Below are positions 45,519-54,752 of a stretch of DNA of 64,000 nucleotides, in pieces (the first letter of the stretch is position 1; each line of letters opens with the position of its first letter). Under the pieces are notes generated by a model. It was not told the origin of the DNA. It was given only the letters and a program-made list of their open reading frames with translations, and did not search any database. Origin of the DNA: Sorangium cellulosum So0157-2 (GTDB lineage: Bacteria > Myxococcota_A > Polyangia > Polyangiales > Polyangiaceae); assembly GCF_000418325.1 (NCBI RefSeq), contig NC_021658.1, positions 372,001 through 436,000 of the forward strand. Reading direction: 5' to 3'. The translations under genes and the position numbers were made by a program.

Positions 45519-45928
45519 TCCCTCGTCCCGGCCGGAGCGCCGGCGGGGCGCGCCTCGGTGGAGCCCCGCCCGCCGGGGCCGGGTCGGTCGCGTGCGGGAC
45601 GAGCCGTCGCGGGAGCAGTTTTTCGACGGCACCGCCGTGCGATTACGGCGATAACTCGGCCACGCCTCGTTGAATGAATCACGGCCGGCGTGCACCAGAG
45701 GCGGATGAACGAGAACCATGCGACTCATCGCCGTGGCCGCGGTCGCGCTGATCTGCGCGCCTGCGACGCTGCGTGACGGGCGAGGTCCGGGCGGCAGACC
45801 CTCCATGGGGCGTCGTGTCGACGATGCGGCCTGTGTCCGTCGAAGTGGCTTTTGTTGCTGATGTGCCCTGTCTGGCCGGTACGCCCGGCCAGGGAACCCG
45901 AATTCTCGACACCTGAGGAGAAAACGCG
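45519..45928 (+). other. 410-bp leader region before the SGNH hydrolase gene
   Basis: No gene is supported. A perfect 8-bp stem, CTGGCCGG (45872-45879) with CCGGCCAG (45885-45892) and a 5-base loop, sits 23 bases before the strong GAGGAG ribosome site of the gene at 45929. It could act as a leader hairpin or attenuator. Confidence 0.45.
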
Positions 45929-48430
45929 GTGCAGACAAGACTTCGGCGCTCTTACTCTGGTCTCGCCAAGGCAACGAAGCTCCAGCTCGGACCTCTCGAA
46001 GATCAGAGCTCGCTGGTGCTGGGGAACCTGAACCACCCTGCCTGGCAGGCAAGCGCTCCCACCATGGCCTTCCGCGTCAAGCCGCTGTCGGGCGCTGACG
46101 CCAACAACCTCCGTTCTCTCGTTCACGTCAACTATGACGAGACGAGCCCTGCCGGGAGCTACAGGGAACGGCCCTTCACCTGTCCGGACGGTGTGACAGC
46201 CATCGTCATCGAGCTGGAGAACGTGCAGCTCGCCGGCGGCGACTCGAGCACGGAACGCTTTCTGTTGCAGGTCCTGGATGCCTCCGGGATCACGCAAGTC
46301 TCCTCTCAGAGCTTCACGCCTGGCTCCGCTGCCGCGCTCGTCGCCACCAGCCCGATCGCGCTCACGGCCGGGGCGGAGTACCGCGTACGGCTGGTGTGCA
46401 ACTCCACCGGCCAATCGTCTTTCTTGTGCGGCAGGCTGCGCGTCAGGCCCGTATCAGCCACCGTTGAATTCTGGTTGAAGCCGTTCACTCGCCTCGACGC
46501 AGATCCGACCGTGCTCCACGGGAACATGGGCCCGGCGTACCCGACGGTCGCGACGTACGCGAAAGATCCTCGGTTCGCCAGCCACACCCAGCTTGCGTAC
46601 CTGGAGCTCCGCACGACGGCTGCCGAGATCTACGCGCAGTACTGCAACACCATCGCGTCCGTCTCCGGCAACCGAGGTCAGCCGAGCGTCTTCATCGACC
46701 AGCGGCCGCTGGACCCGCCGCTCCAGCCTGCCGGCAACACCACGAGCTACGTCCGAGCGGCCCTCCCGAGCCAGCCGCTCGCCCGGAAGAACGTGCGCGT
46801 CTTCTCGGGGCCGCAGATGTCGCCGGTCTACCCGAACATGACGGACAATCACGGTAACCACCTCTGTGCGGTGTACGTCCCGAGCGGCGACGACACCGAG
46901 GTCGTCCCTGGCCCTGCGCCTAGGCCTGTCGTTCCGTACGGCGACTCGAAGACCGCCGGGTTCTGGAGCCTCAGCGCCGGCAGGGACTCCATCACGTTCC
47001 TGCTCCGCGACAGGGGCATCCCTGTCGTCTCCTTCGCCGCAGGAGGGGGGACTCTGCACGCCGAGACGGGCTCGACGCTCTCTGTCGACGCTTGCCTGCC
47101 GCTGGCCAGGAAGCTCGTCGAGTGTCTCCCGTCGAAGATCATCGTGGGGATTGGTCGGAACGACTTCAACAGCAGCAAGTTCGCCCCGAGCGACCTCATC
47201 ACCCAGCTCAACAACTTGCTTCTGGCCATCCACCAGGTGGCTCCGTCGATCACCGTAGAGCTGCTGACCTGGACGCGAGAGGTCACGGAGACCGACAGAG
47301 GGGGCGTCTCCTGGGCTGCCATGCGGGCGAGCTTCCTCGGCCTCGCGACCGGCAAGCCCTGGGTCAGCGTCCTCGACGCCGCGAGGTATTGGACCCAGGC
47401 GGAGGCCGGGGCGTTCACGTCCGACACGGTGCACCCGAACGATCGCGGCCAGGAGCTGGTCAGCTCGGCCATCGCGGGAGACGAGTTTCCTTGGACGCCC
47501 AAGAGGCTCAGCTCGTTGTTCGCGTACTACAGCGCGGAAGGTCGGCTCGGCGGGAGCAGCCTCATCGGGACCGTCACCGCTTACGGCACGTCACCGCCGT
47601 CGATCACCGTGTCCGGTGCGGCCGTGATGGCCTGCCGCGTGCGCGTCGAGGTCAACACCGGCGGGACGCCCGGCGGGGCGATGAAGATCAGCTACTCGTT
47701 CAACGCGGGTCGGCAGCGTATTCGGCAGAACGTGGCCGTGCCCTCGAACGGCGTCGTCGAGCTGGCGCCCCTGGGCGTCTCCGTCACGTTCTCTTCTGCG
47801 ACCTACAACAACCTGCATGCGTACGAGTTCAACACCTGCGTCGCCCAGTGGTACGACTTGAGCGGCAACGGAAACCACATGGCGGTCCCCGCCGGAAACA
47901 ACGCGTATTCTCCTGAGTTCAACCTCTCCTCATCCGCGTTCGGGAAGAGGCCGGCTCTGGCGTTCACGCCGACGCGGCGGCTCCGGCTGACGGGGATCAG
48001 CCTCGCAGCGCCCTACACCCTCTTCCTCGTCGGCAGGTGCGCGAGCCAGGCCAGCGTCCGTGCGTTCTTCGGCAGGACCGAGGTGGGCTCAGGGCTCGTC
48101 TTTTACGCGAATACGCCCACGTTGGTCGCGATCAACGACGAGGCCAGCCAGATCAACGCGACCGTGAACGCGACGCTGCCGCACTGCTACATCCTCGAAG
48201 TGAACGGGGCCTCGTCGAAGATCATCGTGGACGGCGTGTCCCTCCCGTTGACCCCGAACAGCACGTTGAGCAACAAGACCCTCACAGGTTTGTCCATCGG
48301 ATCCGATGCTATCGAAAACTGGGGTCTGGACTCGGACGTGATGGAGGCAGGCGTCTGTAGCGGCGTCCTGTCCCAGGACGAGATCGACGCGATCGTCGCG
48401 AGGGCACGCCACCGGTATCGGCTCCCGTGA
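45929..48430 (+). CDS. SGNH/GDSL hydrolase with C-terminal LamG-like domain
   Basis: The GTG at 45929, eight bases after GAGGAG, gives 833 residues. Residues about 330-510 form an SGNH hydrolase: VVPYGDSKTAGF (nucleophile Ser in GDS), IIVGIGRNDF (the G-x-ND oxyanion block) and SDTVHPNDRG (the catalytic His). The N-terminal 320 residues are beta-rich without a known motif. The end (QWYDLSGNGNHMAVPAGNNA, then PALAFTPTRRLRLTG and a terminal LSQDEIDAIVARARHRY) is a LamG/lectin-like domain common in phage and surface proteins. There is no signal peptide. Probably a polysaccharide deacylase; the layout resembles phage tail-spike enzymes. Confidence 0.75.
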   Translation: MQTRLRRSYSGLAKATKLQLGPLEDQSSLVLGNLNHPAWQASAPTMAFRVKPLSGADANNLRSLVHVNYDETSPAGSYRERPFTCPDGVTAIVIELENVQLAGGDSSTERFLLQVLDASGITQVSSQSFTPGSAAALVATSPIALTAGAEYRVRLVCNSTGQSSFLCGRLRVRPVSATVEFWLKPFTRLDADPTVLHGNMGPAYPTVATYAKDPRFASHTQLAYLELRTTAAEIYAQYCNTIASVSGNRGQPSVFIDQRPLDPPLQPAGNTTSYVRAALPSQPLARKNVRVFSGPQMSPVYPNMTDNHGNHLCAVYVPSGDDTEVVPGPAPRPVVPYGDSKTAGFWSLSAGRDSITFLLRDRGIPVVSFAAGGGTLHAETGSTLSVDACLPLARKLVECLPSKIIVGIGRNDFNSSKFAPSDLITQLNNLLLAIHQVAPSITVELLTWTREVTETDRGGVSWAAMRASFLGLATGKPWVSVLDAARYWTQAEAGAFTSDTVHPNDRGQELVSSAIAGDEFPWTPKRLSSLFAYYSAEGRLGGSSLIGTVTAYGTSPPSITVSGAAVMACRVRVEVNTGGTPGGAMKISYSFNAGRQRIRQNVAVPSNGVVELAPLGVSVTFSSATYNNLHAYEFNTCVAQWYDLSGNGNHMAVPAGNNAYSPEFNLSSSAFGKRPALAFTPTRRLRLTGISLAAPYTLFLVGRCASQASVRAFFGRTEVGSGLVFYANTPTLVAINDEASQINATVNATLPHCYILEVNGASSKIIVDGVSLPLTPNSTLSNKTLTGLSIGSDAIENWGLDSDVMEAGVCSGVLSQDEIDAIVARARHRYRLP

Positions 48431-48437
48431 GCGCTCG

Positions 48438-48470
48438 CGGCGAGCGGGGGGCGGAGCGCCCTGCTCGCCG
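48438..48470. terminator. two-tier hairpin between converging genes
   Basis: CGGCGAGC (48438-48445) pairs with GCTCGCCG (48463-48470), and inside it GGGCG pairs with CGCCC over a GAG loop. It starts eight bases after the SGNH hydrolase stop and faces the converging LysR gene ending at 48509. No U-tract. Confidence 0.5.
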
Positions 48471-48508
48471 GTGACGGAGGAGCCCGAGCTCCTCGCCTTG
48501 CCTCCCGG

Positions 48509-49393
48509 TCAGCCGGTCACCTCGCGGAGGAACCTCCGCACGTGCGTCAGCACCATCTTCACCTTCGGTACCTCGGCCAGCGCCTCCGGCACCGTCACCC
48601 GCACGGCCCGCTCGCGGCCCACGAGCTCCGGCAGCACCGTGACGAGCTCGTCGCCGGTGGGCTCATCGATCATCGCGTCCGGGATGAGCGCGATGCCCAG
48701 CCCGGCCAGGCAGCAGTGACGGACGAGGTGGATGTCGGTCGCCAGCAAGGCCGGCTCCACCGGGAACTTGCCGCCGTTGCGGGTGGGCCACGCGGACGCG
48801 TCCTCGCCCGGCGCTCGCCAGGAGAGGAGCTCGTGGCGGGCGAGGTCGTCGATCGAGGCCGGCGTCCCCCGCCGCGCGAGGTATTCCTTGCTCGCGCATA
48901 GCCGCTCTTGAACGCGCATGATCACGAGCGAGAGCCACGGCCCTCGCGGCGCGCCCTCGCCGAAATGCACGGCGACGTCGACGTCGACGAGCGATTCGGA
49001 GAGCGGGTCGTTGCTGAACTCGTAAGAGAGGCGCAATCGCGGGTACGTGCTCCGGATCGAGGCGAAGATCGGCGCCATGAGGTGCGGCGGAAGGCCCACG
49101 GGCAGGACCAGGCGCAAGAGCCCCGACGGCTCGCGCCCGATCTCGCGAATCGACGAGATCAGCGCGCTCGCCTCCTCGACCATCGCTTGCCCCCGGTCCG
49201 CCAGCGCGCGCCCCGCCTCGGTGAGCACGACGCCCTGCCGGCTGCTCTCCAGGAGCGGAACGCCGGAGCGCGCTTGCAGCGACTCCACGCGGCGCCGGAG
49301 CGTCGTGCGCGGCGTACCGGTCACCTCGGCGGCGGCGTGAAACGAGCCTTGCTTGACGACGTGCAGGAAGGCTTGCAGCTCCTCGAGATCCAT
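48509..49393 (-). CDS. LysR-family transcriptional regulator
   Basis: Start chosen at MDLEELQAFLHVVKQGSFHAAA (49393), the canonical LysR opening, giving 294 residues; the upstream extension is Arg/Gly-rich and unlikely. HTH (AEVTGTPRTTLRRRVESLQARSG) is followed by a substrate-binding domain (GLLRLVLPVGLPPHLMAP). It carries the sequence traits of LysR proteins of the small-molecule or oxidative-stress type without further clues. Divergent neighbour: the GH8 gene, 447 bases away, too far for a confident link. Confidence 0.88.
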   Translation of the reverse strand: MDLEELQAFLHVVKQGSFHAAAEVTGTPRTTLRRRVESLQARSGVPLLESSRQGVVLTEAGRALADRGQAMVEEASALISSIREIGREPSGLLRLVLPVGLPPHLMAPIFASIRSTYPRLRLSYEFSNDPLSESLVDVDVAVHFGEGAPRGPWLSLVIMRVQERLCASKEYLARRGTPASIDDLARHELLSWRAPGEDASAWPTRNGGKFPVEPALLATDIHLVRHCCLAGLGIALIPDAMIDEPTGDELVTVLPELVGRERAVRVTVPEALAEVPKVKMVLTHVRRFLREVTG

Positions 49394-49840
49394 CGGGTCC
49401 CCTCGTCGGCCGGAACGCGGCCCACGGCGGGCCACCCGCGGTCATTGTACGCGTCCAACCGAGCGCATCCTCGCCCGCCGAGAGCTCCCGGAGAGCTCGA
49501 CGGCGGCACGGTTCGAGGCGAACCCGGGCCGTTCGGACGAGCTCCCGCGGGCCGCGACGTCGAGGCCGCCTCTTCGACATCCGGCTAAGTTCTTGATATG
49601 GCGCCAATTTTCCAGAAGGGCCGGACCGCATGGATGGAGGCTCTGCCAGCCCGAGGCGGGCTCCGCAGTTGGGGCTTGACGCCTGGAAGCGGTTGGAATT
49701 CCTTCCCCGCCCGCGGCGTCATCCAGCTCGTGGCGTCCTACGCCGATCGAACCTCGCGAGCATAACACACGTGAACTCGCCCACGATGTTCACGCCGAGC
49801 ACGTCTCCGATAGGACGCGAGCCCGCCAATGAGGACAGTG
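49394..49840. promoter_or_regulatory. 447-bp divergent region, LysR / GH8 genes
   Basis: No gene is supported. The region should contain both promoters. Its least GC-rich part (49583-49612) has a TGGCGCCA palindrome flanked by TTCT/AGAA-like ends, a possible regulator site; the support is weak. Confidence 0.35.
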
Positions 49841-51322
49841 ATGAACTTGCGAATGCTAACGTTTCCGGTCGCATCGTCGTGGCTTGCGCTCACGGCGCTC
49901 GCCTGCGCGCCCAGCAACCAGGGCAGTCAGGTCGGCTCGCCCGCTCAGGCGAGCGCGGTCGATCAGGCCAGCAGCGCCGCGCCTGCCAGCACCTCGAGCC
50001 AGACCGGCGCGGCTCAGACGCCCCCGGCGGCGGAGCCTGCGCCCCAGGGGCCCCCGCTGCGGCCTGCGGCCAAGGGAGCGTACTTCACGGGCGAGTATCG
50101 CAATCTGTTCGCGGAGCTGGGCCACAAGCCGGCCGAGATCGACGCCAAGATCACGAAGGCGTACACCCAGCTGTTCCACGGCGACCCCAAGGAAGAAGCC
50201 GTCATGTTCGCGGCAGGGAAGAACGCGAACGGCCCCAAGGCGTACATCATGGACATCGGCAACAACGACGTCCGCTCCGAAGGGATGTCGTACGGCATGA
50301 TGATCGCCGTGCAGGTCGATCGAAAAGACGACTTCGATGCCCTGTGGAACTGGGCCAGGTCTCACATGTACCACGCGGATCAGCGTCACCCAGGCTTCGG
50401 CTATTTCTCCTGGCAGATGCGCCCGGACGGCACGGCCATCGATGAGAATCCGGCTCCCGACGCGGAAGAGTATTTCGCGACGGCGCTCTTCTTCGCGTCC
50501 CACCGCTGGGGGAACGGCAAGGGGATTTATGACTACCGGAAGGAGGCCTTGGGCCTGCTCGACGCGATGAAGAACCGCAAGGCCATCGCGGGGGCGGTCA
50601 ACGCGAACAAGCGCAAGACCACGCTGCACGCGCTCTTCAACCCCGAGCACAAGATGGTGCGGTTCACGCCGGACGCGGACAACTTCGCGAAGAACGGCGA
50701 CCACACCGATCCGTCGTATCACCTGCCCGCGTTCTACGAGCTCTGGGCGGCCTGGGGCCCCGAGGCGGATCGCGCGTTCTGGGCCGACGCGGCCAAGGTC
50801 AGCCGCGATTTCTTCGTCAAGACGACGCATCCGAAGACCGGGCTCGCCCCGGATTACGCCAACTTCGACGGCACCCCCAAGGCTGCCTCCTGGGACGCGG
50901 GGACCGCCAACTTCCGTTACGACGCGTTCCGCACCGCGATGAACTGGGCCGTGGATGCGGCGTGGTGGGCGAAGGATCCGCGGGAGACCGAGCTGAGCGA
51001 TCGCCTCCTCGCGTTCTTCGACGCGCAGGGCCCCGAGTACAAGGCCAACTTCACCCTCGACGGCAAGCCCATCGTCGACCACGGATCGCTCGGGCTCGTG
51101 GCGATGAACGGCGTCGCGGCGCTGGCTGCGAGCCAGCCGCGGGGCTGGCGCTTCGTCAAAGACGTGTATTCACGCGAGCCGCCGACCGGCAAGTGGCGGT
51201 ACTACGACGGCATGCTGTACACGATGTCCCTGCTGCACTTGAGCGGGAAATTCCGCGTCATCATGCCGCAAGCGCAGCCCGCGGCGCCCGCGGCTGCTGC
51301 GGCGGCTGCTGGCAAGCGCTAG
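49841..51322 (+). CDS. GH8 glycoside hydrolase (Rex xylanase-like), lipoprotein
   Basis: The ATG at 49841 has GAGGA five bases upstream; an ATG twelve bases earlier has none. The 493-residue product has a lipobox (TALAC) and a long Ser/Ala/Gln linker. The (alpha/alpha)6 domain carries [18 protein letters not shown], with the catalytic Glu in RSEGMSYG, and [18 protein letters not shown] and [21 protein letters not shown], as in reducing-end xylose-releasing exo-oligoxylanase. It therefore probably trims xylo-oligosaccharides at the cell surface. It is closer to Rex than to cellulase-type GH8 in these blocks, though activity on other glucans cannot be excluded. Confidence 0.88.
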   Translation: MNLRMLTFPVASSWLALTALACAPSNQGSQVGSPAQASAVDQASSAAPASTSSQTGAAQTPPAAEPAPQGPPLRPAAKGAYFTGEYRNLFAELGHKPAEIDAKITKAYTQLFHGDPKEEAVMFAAGKNANGPKAYIMDIGNNDVRSEGMSYGMMIAVQVDRKDDFDALWNWARSHMYHADQRHPGFGYFSWQMRPDGTAIDENPAPDAEEYFATALFFASHRWGNGKGIYDYRKEALGLLDAMKNRKAIAGAVNANKRKTTLHALFNPEHKMVRFTPDADNFAKNGDHTDPSYHLPAFYELWAAWGPEADRAFWADAAKVSRDFFVKTTHPKTGLAPDYANFDGTPKAASWDAGTANFRYDAFRTAMNWAVDAAWWAKDPRETELSDRLLAFFDAQGPEYKANFTLDGKPIVDHGSLGLVAMNGVAALAASQPRGWRFVKDVYSREPPTGKWRYYDGMLYTMSLLHLSGKFRVIMPQAQPAAPAAAAAAAGKR

Positions 51323-51330
51323 CTCGGCGG

Positions 51331-52047
51331 TCAGCTCGCCCTGCTGCTCATCTCTGCAGCGACCTTCCGCATCGCCTGCTCGTGCGGCTCGAGAAAGCTC
51401 ACGAGACGCTGGGTCAGCTCGGGCCCGGCTGCTTCCGGCGTTCCAGCGCGGAACGGCGGGGCGGGGTCGTATTCCAGCATCAGCTGCGTCAGCTTCGCGA
51501 CGTCCTCTCCGCGCAGCAGCGCGAGGAGCGTCAGCCCGAAATCGATGCCTGCGGTCACCCCGCCGCCCGAGATCCGGTTGCGATCGACCACCACGCGCGC
51601 ATGGACGCACTCCACGCCGAACGCCTCGAGGATGTGGCGCATGGCCCAATGCGTCGTGGCCTTGTATCCTTGCATCAACCCTGCTGCGGCCAGGATCAGC
51701 GATCCCGTGCATACGGAGGTCACGTACCTGGACCGAGGGCCTCGGTCCCTCAGAAATTGAAGGATCTCCCGGTCCGCCATCGCCTCGGTCGTGCCGATGC
51801 CGCCCGGCACGAACAGGATGTCGAGGTCGTCCGGACAGTCGCTGAAGGTCGCGGTCGGCTGGATGGAGACCCCCGTGTCGGACGTGACCAGGGCGCGCGT
51901 CTTCCAGAGCAGGTGGGTCTCCGCGTGAACGGCCAGCACGTTCTGCGGACCGATCAGATCCAGCGTCGTGAGACCCGGATAGAGCACCATGCCGATCTGG
52001 AGCGGCGCCTGCGGAGATGGCATCTTGAGCTCATGGGCTTCCGTCAT
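51331..52047 (-). CDS. DJ-1/PfpI-family protein (isonitrile hydratase-like)
   Basis: Start chosen at ATG 52047, eight bases after AGGAAGAGG, giving 238 residues. QIGMVLYPGLTTLDLIGP, DILFVPGGIGTT and the nucleophile elbow SVCTGSLILAAAGL (Cys113), with GGVTAGIDFGLTLL, place it in the GlxA/isonitrile-hydratase branch of the DJ-1 superfamily; the AraC-type HTH of GlxA is absent. Length (~230) matches isonitrile hydratases, which convert isonitriles to formamides. It stands alone, convergent with the GH8 gene with only 8 bases between stops. Confidence 0.85.
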   Translation of the reverse strand: MTEAHELKMPSPQAPLQIGMVLYPGLTTLDLIGPQNVLAVHAETHLLWKTRALVTSDTGVSIQPTATFSDCPDDLDILFVPGGIGTTEAMADREILQFLRDRGPRSRYVTSVCTGSLILAAAGLMQGYKATTHWAMRHILEAFGVECVHARVVVDRNRISGGGVTAGIDFGLTLLALLRGEDVAKLTQLMLEYDPAPPFRAGTPEAAGPELTQRLVSFLEPHEQAMRKVAAEMSSRAS

Positions 52048-52308
52048 TTCTCGTCCCTCTTCCTTTCGTTCGTTCATCAACTGACCTTCCCGGGCGCGTC
52101 CGAGCACGACCGACCGGAGCGCGGCCGATCGTCCTCCGGCGCGACGCGGGAGCGCTCTTCGATCGGCGGGGGGCGGTTCACGCGATGACCCTATCCGTCG
52201 CGCGCATGGCAATGACGACAACGTGCCTGCATTTCCTGCCAGACGCCCTGAGGCGCGGAGGTGCGCGCGCCGAGTCGCGGCGCGCCCGGGCAGAGACGCT
52301 CGGCGCCG

Positions 52309-53442
52309 CTACCGCGCCGGCGCGATCTCGGTGAACAGCCGCTCGTGGGCCGCGAGCATCGCTCCGAGGCTGAAGCGCGCGTCGAACGCCTGCGCGTTGC
52401 GCGCGCCCATCGCGGCGGCGGCCGCCGGATCGGACAGCAGCGCGAGGAGCCGATCCGCGAGCGCCCGGGGGTCCTCGGGGGCGACGAGGTAGCCGCCGGC
52501 GCCGTCCTCGATCGCCTCCGGCACGCCGCCGACGCGGGTCGCGACGATCGGCTTTCCGGCGGCCATGGCCTCGAGGACCGCGAGCGGGAGCCCCTCCCAG
52601 CGGGACGAGAGGACATAGGCGTCGAGGCCCGCCATGATGTCGGGCACGTCGCTGCGCAGCCCGAGGAAGTGCACGCGCTCCCGCGCCGCCATGCCGGCGC
52701 GTCGGGCCTCGAGGTCGGCCCGGGCCGGCCCGTCGCCGGCGATCACCACGTGCGCGCGCGGGTCGCGGCCGAGGACCTCGCCCGCGGCGTCGAGCAGGAC
52801 GTCGATGCCCTTCTGGCGCGACAGCACCGCGACCGTGCCGAGCACGCGCGCGTCCTCGGGCAACCGCAGCTCGGCGCGGAGGCGGTCGCGGCGGCCGGCG
52901 CGGACGCGCGCGCCGTCGATGCCGTTGCGGATCACGTGGACGGGCCGCCGGACGCCGAGATCGCGCCGGAGCTTGGTCGCCAGATCGCCGGAGACCGCGA
53001 TGATCGCGTCGGCGAGCCGCACGTAAACTCTGAATTTGCGCAGCGAGCGGGGGCTCGCGCTGTTGATCTCGTTGTGCTCCGAGTAGACGACCCGCGGGCG
53101 CGGCAGGAGCAGGCGCGACGAGACGCCGCCGAAGATGAGCGGGGCGAAGTTGTGGACGTGCAGGACGTCCGCCCGCACGTCGCGCAGGAAGCCGCGGATC
53201 GCGAGGGGCAGCTCGGGATCGACGCGGGCGAAGCCGAGGTTGAGCCGCGGGCGCCGCCGCAGGACGAGCCTGCGCCCGGGCGGGAGGTCGACCTGATCGA
53301 AGAGCTTGCCGGGGGCGTCCAGGCAGATGAGCGACGGGTCGAAGCGGGCGCGATCGAGGCCGTTCAGGAGGCTGACGGCGACCTTCTCGAGGCCCCCGAC
53401 GTCGAGGTTGATGACCACCGTGCACACGCTGATCTTCCGCAT
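52309..53442 (-). CDS. GT4-family glycosyltransferase
   Basis: Start ATG 53442 gives 377 residues. The N-terminal Rossmann-like half opens KISVCTVVINLDVGGLEKVAVSLLNGL. The C-terminal half has the GT4 signature: TVAVLSRQKGIDVLLDAAGEVL, VVIAGDGPARADLE, VHFLGLRSDVPDIMAGLDAYVLSSRWEGLPLAVLEAMAAGKPIVATRVGG, with the retaining E-x7-E motif as EGLPLAVLE. It transfers a sugar from a nucleotide donor, probably for polysaccharide or glycolipid assembly. Two more glycosyltransferase genes follow immediately, forming a small surface-polysaccharide patch. Confidence 0.9.
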   Translation of the reverse strand: MRKISVCTVVINLDVGGLEKVAVSLLNGLDRARFDPSLICLDAPGKLFDQVDLPPGRRLVLRRRPRLNLGFARVDPELPLAIRGFLRDVRADVLHVHNFAPLIFGGVSSRLLLPRPRVVYSEHNEINSASPRSLRKFRVYVRLADAIIAVSGDLATKLRRDLGVRRPVHVIRNGIDGARVRAGRRDRLRAELRLPEDARVLGTVAVLSRQKGIDVLLDAAGEVLGRDPRAHVVIAGDGPARADLEARRAGMAARERVHFLGLRSDVPDIMAGLDAYVLSSRWEGLPLAVLEAMAAGKPIVATRVGGVPEAIEDGAGGYLVAPEDPRALADRLLALLSDPAAAAAMGARNAQAFDARFSLGAMLAAHERLFTEIAPAR

Positions 53443-53494
53443 AGGGCCCGCCTCCCGCGCTCGTACCACGGCGCCCCGGCGCCGGGTAAACCAG

Positions 53495-54694
53495 GTGCGG
53501 CGCGCGCGGCGATCGTGTAGAGGGAAGGCTCTGCGGCGGCTCCGGCTCCTCCACCTGATGCCCTGTCGCTTCTGGGGCGGCCCGGAGCGGCAGACCGTGC
53601 AAGCGGCGAGGATCCTGCGCGATCGCGGCGCGTGCGAGGTCTCGTTCGCCGTGATCCCGCACCGGGAGGCGAAGGTCGCGGACAACCCGCTCGTGGTGGG
53701 GGCGCGCGCGGAGGGGTTCGAGGCCGAGCCGCTCGCGCTGGCGCGGGGCTACGACCTGCTCGAGGGGGCGCGGCGGCTCCGCGCGATCGCGGCGCGGCTC
53801 CGGCCCGACGTGGTGTGCACGGTGGGGTACAAGGCGGACCTCCTGGCGCTCGGGCTGCGCGGGCGCGGCGCGCCGCGGGTGCTGGCGGTGGCGCGCGGGT
53901 GGACGGGCGAGGACCTGAAGGTGCGGCTCTTCGAGTGGGCCGATCGCCGGACCCTGCGCTGGCACGACGGGGTCGTGGTCGTGTCCGAGGCGCAGCGCGC
54001 GGCGGTGCGGGCGTGCGGGGTGAGCGAGGCGCGGATCTTCCACGTGCCGAACGCGATCGACCTGGATCGGATGCCGCCGCCGGTCCCCCGCGCGCGGCTG
54101 CTCGCGGAGCTCGGGCTCGACGCGTCGGTCCGGCTCGTCGGCGCGGTGGGGCGGATCAGCCCCGAGAAGGGGCAGCGCTCGCTCGTGGAGGCGTTCGCGG
54201 CGGTGGCGCGCGCGGACCCGCGGGCCGCGCTCGTGCTGGTCGGGGACGGGCCGGACGAGGCCGCGGTGCGGGCGGACGTGGCGGCGCGGGGGCTCGGCGA
54301 CCGCGCGCGGCTGCTCGGCCTGCGCCGGGACGGCGCGCAGCTCATCGGGGCGCTCGACGTGCTGGCGCTGCCGTCGCGCACCGAGGGGCTGCCGAACGTG
54401 GTGCTGGAGGCGTTCGCCTACGGGACGCCGGTCGTCGCGAGCGCGGTCGGCGGCGTGCCGGAGCTCGTGCTGGACGGCGAGACGGGGTGGCTCGTCCCGC
54501 CCGGGCGGCCGGACGCGCTGGCGCGGGCGCTGCTCGACGCGCTGGCGCGGCCGGAGGAGGCGGGGGCGCGGGCGACGCGCGCCCGGGCGCGGCTCCTGTC
54601 GCGGTTCACGGCGGAGCGGCAGGCCGACGCGTGGCTCGAGGCCATCGCCGCGGTGACGGGCGCCGTGGCGACCGGCGCCGCCGCAGGGGCCTGA
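53495..54694 (+). CDS. GT4-family glycosyltransferase
   Basis: The domain begins LRLLHLMPCRFWGGPERQTVQAARIL. Because that first beta-strand must be translated, the ATG at 53558, which falls inside it, is rejected in favour of an upstream GTG at 53495; neither has a clear ribosome site, and a CTG at 53531 lies just after GAGGG. The ~399-residue product has the GT4 tail VGAVGRISPEKGQRSLVEAF, LVLVGDGPDEA and ALPSRTEGLPNVVLEAFAYGTPVVASAVGGVPE. Divergent from the previous glycosyltransferase (52 bases between starts) and convergent with the next; presumably same pathway. Acceptor unknown. Confidence 0.85.
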   Translation: MRRARRSCRGKALRRLRLLHLMPCRFWGGPERQTVQAARILRDRGACEVSFAVIPHREAKVADNPLVVGARAEGFEAEPLALARGYDLLEGARRLRAIAARLRPDVVCTVGYKADLLALGLRGRGAPRVLAVARGWTGEDLKVRLFEWADRRTLRWHDGVVVVSEAQRAAVRACGVSEARIFHVPNAIDLDRMPPPVPRARLLAELGLDASVRLVGAVGRISPEKGQRSLVEAFAAVARADPRAALVLVGDGPDEAAVRADVAARGLGDRARLLGLRRDGAQLIGALDVLALPSRTEGLPNVVLEAFAYGTPVVASAVGGVPELVLDGETGWLVPPGRPDALARALLDALARPEEAGARATRARARLLSRFTAERQADAWLEAIAAVTGAVATGAAAGA

Positions 54695-54752
54695 TCGGCG
54701 CGGGCGGCGCGCCTCCCGCGGCGACGGCGCCAGATCTCCCGGGCGGCTCGGG

